Both the position numbers and the translations under genes were made by a program. The notes below the pieces were generated by a model. The model made no database searches. It saw only the letters and a list, made by a program, of their open reading frames with translations, and was not told the origin of the DNA. From Symbiodinium natans (lineage: Eukaryota; Sar; Dinophyceae; Suessiales; Symbiodiniaceae): DNA of 64,000 bases. The stretch spans positions 335,501 through 399,500 of the forward strand of contig CAJNDS010002121.1 in the NCBI GenBank assembly GCA_905221605.1, read 5' to 3'. Position 1 is the stretch's first letter. Each line of letters starts with the position of its first letter. Below are positions 57,382-64,000 of this stretch, in pieces.

Positions 57382-60300
57382 ATGGGAGGAACTGCGTCCA
57401 AGGCCGATGCGATTGAGCATTCGTTTGCCGGTGAGAAAATCAAGCCTCAGGCAGACTTTATCGGACTGGAGTTCGATGCAGAGCCCTTTGCTCACGGTAG
57501 CTGCCGTGAGACGTACCGAGGGCGCATCATCTCCTCAGAAACTGAGCAGACGATCATTTCCGTTGGACATGCAGGGGACTGGACGCCCATTGTTGTTGAC
57601 GGGCACAAGCGCTACCCTTGCGTGGTGAAGATGTTCAAGAAGGAGCATGTGTATCAGGCTAGCCAGTGGAATCAGGACTTGGCAGCCCTGACACAAAGCA
57701 AGGAGCTGGCTGACCTGTTCAACAGAGAGTTCGACGGGAAAGTGAAGCGTAAGATCACCTTTGCAAAGGCTATGCTGTTTAAGGTGGTTGAACCCGGCTC
57801 GACCGAGCATGTGGGCAGACGGAGCGTACTTGCTTCAACCACAAGTTTGGGTGCAGGGGTGGGGCTTCGCTTTCTCGTAGCAACCGCCGCTCCAGAAGCA
57901 CTCCCACTTGTTTGGCTTGGCTCGGGACTACTGAGTTTGGTTTCCGGAGTTGTGGGAATGAACACAGCGCCAGCTCGAGTGAAGGAGCAAGAGTTTGTTT
58001 GTGCCGAGCCTTTCCTCGAAGGCCGCTTTATCAAAGTGAATAGCAACTCTGGACATTGCAACTTGTCTTTCTTCTAGCTGGCTCTTGGGACTTTAACCTT
58101 TTGGGTCTTTGTATAAACTGCAATAAGGAGCCCAAAAGTTCAAACCCTAAACCCTAAACCCTGAACCCTGAACCCTAAACCCAACAGTTAATCTTTCAGA
58201 AGGGGGCTCTGAAGTCAGCCAAGGCAAGGCCTCCGAGGAGGCCCAAATTGGACAAGCGTTTTCGCATTGGACATGGGCTGCTTGACAGCCCAGGTTTAGG
58301 GTTCAGGGTTTAGGGTTTAGGGTTTAGGGTTTAGGGTTTAGGGTTTAGGGTTTAGGGTTTTTGGTTATTGGGTTCCCTTCTAAAGTAACCAACCCCCCCC
58401 CAAAAAAAAAGTAGGTCTTTTTTTGGGTTCTGGGTTCCCTTATAAAATAACCAACCCCAAAAAGGGGTGCCCTTATTGTAATATGGTTCCCAGTGGTAGC
58501 CTTTGCTTTTTTTGTTGTGTTCTGGGTTCCCTTATAAAGTAACCAACCCCCAAAAAAGGTGCCCTTACTATAATATGGTTACTAGGCGACCAAGGCTGCG
58601 ACGAAGGGCGAGAAGCTTGTTTGTGATCTGCAAGGCGTGATGCAAGACGATGGCAGCTGGTTGCTTACGGACCCTGCGTTGCACACGAAAGAAGGAGGGT
58701 CCGGGCCGACCGATTTTGGCTGTGAAGGCATGCACGCTTTCTTTCATTTCCACAAGTGCAACGACATTTGCAAAGGCCTGCCCAAGCCGACCGACATGCC
58801 ATCGTCTCCCCCGGTGTTTTTGCAAGCCACCTCTCAGACCACCTACTCGTGGCAAGTGGTCGATGCATCGCGCTGCGCACGCAAACAGACAGGAGGCACC
58901 TGCTACGCGCATGCTTCCGCCACAGTCCTTCGTGCCGCAGAGAGTCGCATCATAGGCCGCTGTCCCGAAGACCATGACAGTTTGGTCACACGCATTATCG
59001 ACAAGTATGGCAGCGACGGTGGCTTCCCAATTCGGGTATTGAATGACGAATGCCCCTGCCGCCGTCTTTCGCACGAGCAGGTAGCCCAGGCTGGCGCGGA
59101 AGCAGCTGTCGATCAGGGGCACGCTGTTTTAGCGAGCTTCTTTCTGACAGACGCTGGATGGCAGTTCTTCTCGTCATTCTTCGCGACGAATCCCAGCAAA
59201 GTCCTTGACACCCTGCCTCCCATGGACAAGAGCATCTTGGTGGCCCAGGGGGTACCCTTTACCCTTTTTTTGTTCTGGGTTCCCTTATAAAGTAATTAGT
59301 AGCCAATCAAAAAACTTGTTTTTTTTTTTTTCTGTGTGCCCTTAGTATAATGTGGTTAAACCCTTATAAAGTCTCCTTCCCTTTACCCTTTGCCTTTTTT
59401 GTTCTGGGTGCCCTTAGTATCATCTGGTTACTGGGCTACCAAGGCATTAAGACTGGTCATGCGGTGGTCATCGTCGGACAGAGGCTTGGTTGCCCAGTGG
59501 TACCCTTTACCCTTTTGTTGGTGCTGGGTTTCGGGTTTAGATTTTAGATTTTAGGGTTTAGGGTTTAGGGTTTGCTGTGATAGGGCGTAGATGCTGTGAA
59601 GGTTAGGTTTCGGAACAAGCTCGAAAGCTTCGTGAGGTGCTGAAGAGCAGCTTTGGCCCGAGTGTGGAGGGCCATCTAACACTTTTCTCCCACCCCACGC
59701 CGTCCAAGGCGGCAAAGCCACCTAAACCTATTCCTTTTAGGGTTTAGGCCTAAACTCAGACAGCAGTCCACTTTGCAAAACTTTGATGTTGGTTGAATCC
59801 GAGAGTCAAGGGTGCCAGCAAGGTCTCGAAGGTACAGAGGCTCGGAAGGCGGCGTGGCGGGTAAAGAGGACAGGCTGCCAGCCCAGGGCAGGCAGGCCAA
59901 GGAGGGGCCACCAGCAGGCCAACATGGCGGGGGGGGTCAGAGGAGGGTCAATGAGCAAAGAGGCAGGGTCAGGGGCCAGTCAGGAAGGTCAGCGGGCCAG
60001 GAAGGTCAGGGGGGAGGGGGGCCAGTAAAGAATTGGGAGGTGAGGGGGTCGAGGGCCTCAGCCTGCCTGGGTCGGCCTGAGACCCCCCTATTCCCTGATG
60101 AGCACGCTGCGGCGAGGGGTCCGGGTCCTCCTGGCCTAGGGGGGTACCCCCCAAAAAGGCCAGCGTCAAGAAGGGCATTCACTTTCAGAACTGGTCCTGA
60201 CAAGAACGTGTTCGGGTACCGGGCCCCCCATGCTGTGGGAGGCGGGCGAGCGACCTGGGTCGGCTTGTGCCATCGAGGTCAAGGGCTTAATCGCCGCCCC

Positions 60301-60590
60301 CCAACGTAGGGGGGCGGCTTAGGGTCTGAGTTTAGGGTTTAGGGTTTAGAACCAAGAAAGGGTACCCTTATTATCATATGGTTACTGGGCCACTCAGGAA
60401 GCCGAAACATTGGTTCTTGAAGAACTCATGGGGCGGCCAGTGGGCTGATGCTGGCTACTTCCGTGTCAGTAAGGAGGTGTTTGAGGCCTTGGCTCCTGTG
60501 TACCATCACGTGTACTTCTTAGAGAAGACCCTAACTTCAAAGGACCGGAAAGCCTTCAAGATGTTTCAAGATGCAGAGCTCAACAAGTGA
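57382..60590 (+). CDS. Alpha-kinase / papain-like cysteine peptidase fusion protein
   Basis: Five exons join in phase to 538 residues: 57382-58051, about 58200-58276, 58595-59231, 59444-59483 (40 bases) and 60398-60590. The start ATG gives MGGTAS, a fit to N-myristoylation. Residues about 30-310 match alpha-kinases (MHCK/EF2K/TRP-kinase type): FAHGSCRETYRG glycine loop, CVVKMFKK with the ATP-binding Lys, EPFLEGRFIKVNSNSG, FSHWTW, VCDLQGV, LLTDPALHT and the zinc-site HKCNDICKGL. A hydrophobic insert (about residues 150-190) interrupts the kinase. Residues about 345-538 are papain-like: GGTCYAHA (Cys352), TGHAVVIVG (His467) and FLKNSWGG (Asn484), a complete triad. No propeptide is seen between the domains. 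Introns 2-4 use GC donors and carry inverted-repeat ends (listed separately); intron 1 appears GA-AG and its exact ends are uncertain by a few bases. Substrates are unknown. Confidence 0.8.
58277..58594 (+). mobile_element. Intron 2 of the kinase-peptidase gene, introner-like
   Basis: A GC-AG intron flanked by the direct repeat GCTG. It begins with CTTGACAGCCCAG and ends with CTAGGCGACCAAG, whose reverse complement is CTTGGTCGCCTAG (9 of 13 matching). It contains a telomere array and three copies of an approximately 80-bp module built on GGGTTCCCTTATAAAGTAAC and TATAATATGGTT. Confidence 0.65.
59232..59443 (+). mobile_element. Intron 3 of the kinase-peptidase gene, introner-like
   Basis: A GC-AG intron flanked by the direct repeat GCAT. 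The element begins CTTGGTGGCCCAG and ends CTGGGCTACCAAG, inverted repeats matching at 12 of 13. The interior holds the GGGTTCCCTTATAAAGTAA module also found in intron 2. The donor GC lies in the left direct repeat; the acceptor AG is the end of the element. Confidence 0.75.
59484..60397 (+). mobile_element. Intron 4 of the kinase-peptidase gene, introner-like
   Basis: A GC-AG intron of 914 bases. The start GCTTGGTTGCCCAGTGG continues GTACCCTTTACCC as in intron 3, and the end TATGGTTACTGGGCCACTCAG matches the end of introns 2 and 3. The inverted ends match at about 11 of 14. The direct repeat is weak. The middle (59560-60340) includes telomere-like text and a G-rich segment without supportable coding. 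Confidence 0.65.
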
Positions 60591-63500
60591 AAGACGACTC
60601 GCGACCTCTGCGTTACAGCAGGTAATTTCGCGCGAAGAGCGCTCTTCCACTGTCTTCGTCCTGGCACCAGTTCCCTTCTATGCGGCAAGTGCCATCATGT
60701 CTCTGTTTCACCCCCACATCTGTTCTGGTACAGGAATCATCATGCCCACCTTGTGCAGTGCACACGTGATGTGCGGCGGATGGCAAGGTTTCACAGTTGC
60801 GGCATGCTGCTTACTTTGTTGCGCCGCTTGTCTCGAGATGCTCAGTTTTGGACCAGTCTTTCAACATTCCTTCGAGATGGCTACCCTAAACCCTACACCT
60901 TAAACCCTAACCCCCGACTAAACCTTTGTTCAAAACGTCTGAGAGCATTTCGGGTGGGTGTCAGCTTCCTTTCGAGGTCGGAGTTAGAGCAGCTCTGCGT
61001 GTTCAATACTGGGGCTTAGGGTCTAGGGTCTAGGGTCTAGGGTTTAGGGTTTAGGGTTTAGGGTTTAGGGTTTAGGGTTTAGGGTTTAGGGCTGTGAGGC
61101 CTGACATCCAAGCACGGACCCGGCCCCGAAGACTTGCTGGTTCTTCGCTTGGAATGAGGGAAAGAGGTACCTAAACCCTAAACCCTAAACCCTAAACCCT
61201 AAACCCTAAACCCTCTATATTTAGAAAATAAACATATGGGCTCAGGGTTTAGGGTTTCAGGGCCTAAACCCGCAACCCTAAACCCTAAAGCCTACGAGGA
61301 TTGTTGTAACCGCAAGCGCAAACTTCTGCACCCCGTAGAGCACCAGCTTTAATCCTAGGACTCCAACCGGAAGTGCTACCCTCAAGCCGCCGAAAGCCTG
61401 GGATTCCAAGTGAACACCGTATTTCGGCGTTTGCGCCCTTCAACACCTCCACTTGCCTAGGTCGGGGAGAATGGGCCCTACAAGTCCGAAACCCTCCAGT
61501 GTGCTGCTGGGCCTGAGGTGGCATGAATCTCGACGCTGCGCCGCTGAAGAGGAGTCGCGTCAGAATCAGGTGCTGTCGGGCCGTGGGCTAGGGCTTAGAC
61601 TTTAGGGCTTCGGGCTCCGGCACCATGCATCTACCTTGCAGAACCTCAAAACGACAACGTTTAGGTTACCTAGGAATCCCTGGTCCTTATTAACCCCATT
61701 CAGCCCGAAGCCCTGATCCTCAAGCCTACGCACAAAACGGTGAGGGTCTGAGTTCTTAAGACAGATGTCGAGCCTCGAGCATATGTTTATATCAACCCCG
61801 AACCTGAGACGTGAAACCTCACGGCACCCTTAAAAGACTGACAGCACAGAGAACCGAACCCGAATTTAATGAACTACAGTTAGGGCTTATGGTCTATAGG
61901 TTTTAGGGTTTAGATGTTTAGCGTTCAGGGGTCTGTGGGCTTAGATGTGTAAGGTTTGGGGTATTGCAACATGGTGTAGGGCTTGCGGTTGAAAAGTTTA
62001 GGATGCAATCAACGCCAGTTGTTTAAGACTTGGGCTGCTGTGCATTGCAGTTCAGAGTACAGGCGTGGACACAGTTTTCATCGACGTCGGGGTCGAAGTG
62101 GTTGGGGTTTTCCTGTCTGGGCAAGCGCTATCAACATTCCCTGAACCAACGTTTATCTACAAGAGCCTGCAAACTTAAGCCCATAGAACTCTCATCCTTC
62201 AGCCCCATACCCCGAAACCCTAAACCCTGTCCCTCCATTTCAAAAAGAGCCCAAAACCTACTAAACTCATTAGCGCCGCCAAGCCCGCCGAACCCATCAA
62301 GCACATCAAACCCCTAAGCCCCACGAAGCCCAAGCCTAAAACCCTTAAACCTAGACACCTAGACCCTAGGCCCCTTAAGCCTAGAAGACTCTAAGCGCTA
62401 CGCACTAAACCCCCAAGCCCCCGAACACCAAGCTTTACAAGCCTTAAGGCCCTGGAACTCCTCAACCCTATAAACCCCGAAGCCCCTTAAACCCTTGTCA
62501 CCCCTATATCCCCGACACCCTAAACCCTAAACAGAAGAGGCTAAAAACCCTAAACCCCAAACCCCCAAAACCCCTAAGTTGCCCTGGAACTGCAAAGGCG
62601 GTCGCTCGTGTGGCCAGCGACGCCGAGCAGCGGCGCATCGACGCCACGCGCGCGGCCATGGAAGGCGGGTGATAGGTTTGGGGTTTAGGGTTTGGGCTTT
62701 AGGGTTTAGGGTCTAGGGTTTAGGGTTTAGTGTTTAGGGTTCAGGGGCTCAATGTTTAGGGTTCAGGGGCTCAATAATTAGGGTTTAGGGTGTAGGCTTG
62801 AGGGTTTAGAGTTTGAAAATATATATGTTTTAGTGTTCGTAGTGGGTTGGGGGCTCACAGCTCAATTAGGAGCTTGTAGGGCTGAAGTTAGGGCGTTAAG
62901 TCAGTTAGCCATATTTCTATGGGGCTTGATTTGGGGTCCGTGTTTAAGTAGGGGCTGAGGGCTGCACTCGACGCGTTGCATTCCTCAGCTCATGTCCTGT
63001 TGCCAAAGATGTCCTTCATCCTGTCTCGGCGTCGAAGCTCTCTTCTCGAACATACTCATTCTGCTATTCGGCCTCTAAGCCTTCTTGAGACGCCCCTCCG
63101 CTACTCAACCAAAGTTGCGGTTTAGGGTCTATAGGGTTTAGGGTCTTTTGTGGTTTTGGGCCCAAAAAGGCTGCAACAGCAAACCTCGTTGTGAAGGTGC
63201 CTGCAAAGCAATCGTCCTCTTCTTCTTGCTGCTGGTGTCACTCTCTTCCAGACAGCACTCCGCATCGGCATGCAATCCTAAACCCTAAACCCGAAACCTC
63301 CGACTGATGCCTGCAAACCGTTTACCCGCAGAGCCCCGCTCATGCTCTGTGCCCAGAGTGTGCAAGTGCTCAATTCTAAATGGGCATTTCCCAAAACAGG
63401 GGTACCCTTTTTATATCCCAAATAGAATAGAATCCCCTTAAAGGGACCCCCCCCAAAACCCCTCGAAATTCACACCGGACAAAAAGCGCAGTCCCTTTTC

Positions 63501-64000
63501 GCTAGGTCTGGCACCTGGCATGAGGAGACTGATCTTTCTGGATCTTTTTAGTAAGGATCATGGGATTTTGAAGTTTCGGGGTAGGAAGAACATGCCCGTA
63601 TTGCTTCGGATTCATTGCCCTGGACAGACGACTGGCTAGAAGGCCCACACACACACTTACACACGAAACCAAGTAAACTTTCGCTAATTTGTAAAACAAC
63701 AACAATAACAATGCTGTTGGCGTCCACAACAAATGTTGGGCATTACGTTCATCAGTCAGCCTTCCAAAGTCAAAAGCTGCACTACCTCTGGCCGTGGCGT
63801 CTTCATGATCTGATAGTCAGCGTAACCCTAAACTCTAAACCCTAAACCCTAAACCCTAAATCCAAAAACCTTCCTTCACCCTATGGGCAGACATGGATGC
63901 CATGATGGACGAAGCCGCCCGACGCTGGGGTCTCAGGGGCCACGGCGCCACGATAAGGTTTAGGGTTTACGGTTCTTGGGGGGTTTAGGGAATTAGGGGC
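60591..64000. other. Gene-free flank to the right edge
   Basis: About 300 bases of unique sequence follow the stop codon and may be the 3' UTR. Then come telomere-like arrays (61030-61092, 61165-61214), degenerate CCCTAAA text (62200-62580), TTTAGGG variants (62670-62815) and short unique pieces. A low-repeat stretch at 63480-63820 has no convincing frame. No gene is supportable. Confidence 0.6.

Noticed and set aside
59783-60309. Overlapping Gly/Arg-rich open frames within intron 4
   Set aside because: G-rich, low-complexity sequence with several frames open at once; the flanking exon phases require this segment to be spliced out.
60571-60903. Cys-rich open frame overlapping the end of the kinase-peptidase gene
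   Set aside because: It starts inside the last exon in another frame and ends in telomere-like repeat; it is more likely 3' UTR.
1-64000. Chromosome end
   Set aside because: Telomere-type arrays are short, occur in both orientations and lie between and within genes; neither window edge ends in a long uniform array.
1-64000. tRNA, rRNA or spliced-leader RNA genes
   Set aside because: I looked for cloverleaf-like arms and the conserved dinoflagellate spliced-leader core by eye and saw none; a covariance search would be needed to exclude them.

Overview
The window looks like nuclear DNA from a dinoflagellate. The evidence is direct. Multi-exon genes use many GC-AG and one or two GA-AG introns beside GT-AG ones. 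A protein carries the SHYWGTPF / SWCLFEL domain common in this group. A copia-type LTR retrotransposon has extra enzymatic modules. The intergenic DNA is saturated with short TTTAGGG/CCCTAAA (plant/alveolate telomere-type) arrays in both orientations. Genus cannot be told from sequence alone.

Layout. (1) 1-20.8 kb is a tandem duplication with a period of about 10.8-11.2 kb. Each unit carries one copy of a ten-exon gene. The right copy (14188-20073) can be spliced into an uninterrupted 1256-residue protein: signal peptide, about nine DxDxDG (FG-GAP/VCBS, beta-propeller-like) repeats, EGF-like cysteine modules, three membrane segments, and a cytosolic domain with TIR-like motifs. The left copy (3392-9206) has the same exon layout but two one-base frameshifts, both in T runs. 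(2) 20.8-29.8 kb is gene-poor DNA with telomere-like arrays, a minisatellite and small inverted-repeat elements. (3) 29807-39371 is a copia LTR retrotransposon with 372-bp LTRs differing at three sites, a 5-bp target duplication (TAGGG) and a primer site matching a Met-tRNA anticodon arm. In order it encodes Gag-like protein, a C5-methyltransferase-like module, integrase (D...D35E), a 2-oxoglutarate/Fe(II)-dioxygenase-like module, reverse transcriptase and RNase H. Its frames are broken in several places, and a 1045-bp TA-target DNA element interrupts the RT. (4) 39.4-57.4 kb is again repeat-rich, with hairpin MITEs, an octamer CCCTAAAA array, one low-repeat island (49.1-50.5 kb) and two isolated exon-like frames. 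(5) 57382-60590 is a five-exon gene for a 538-residue fusion of an alpha-kinase domain and a papain-like cysteine peptidase. Three of its four introns share ends that are inverted repeats of each other, so they look like mobile introner elements. (6) 60.6-64 kb is repeat-rich flank.

The two cellular genes are both plausible signalling proteins: a receptor-like membrane protein, and a possibly myristoylated kinase-protease. The retroelement is notable for pairing a DNA-methyltransferase-like module with a dioxygenase-like one. All exon boundaries were worked out by hand from reading-frame phase, copy-to-copy comparison and protein motifs. No alignment or search was run.
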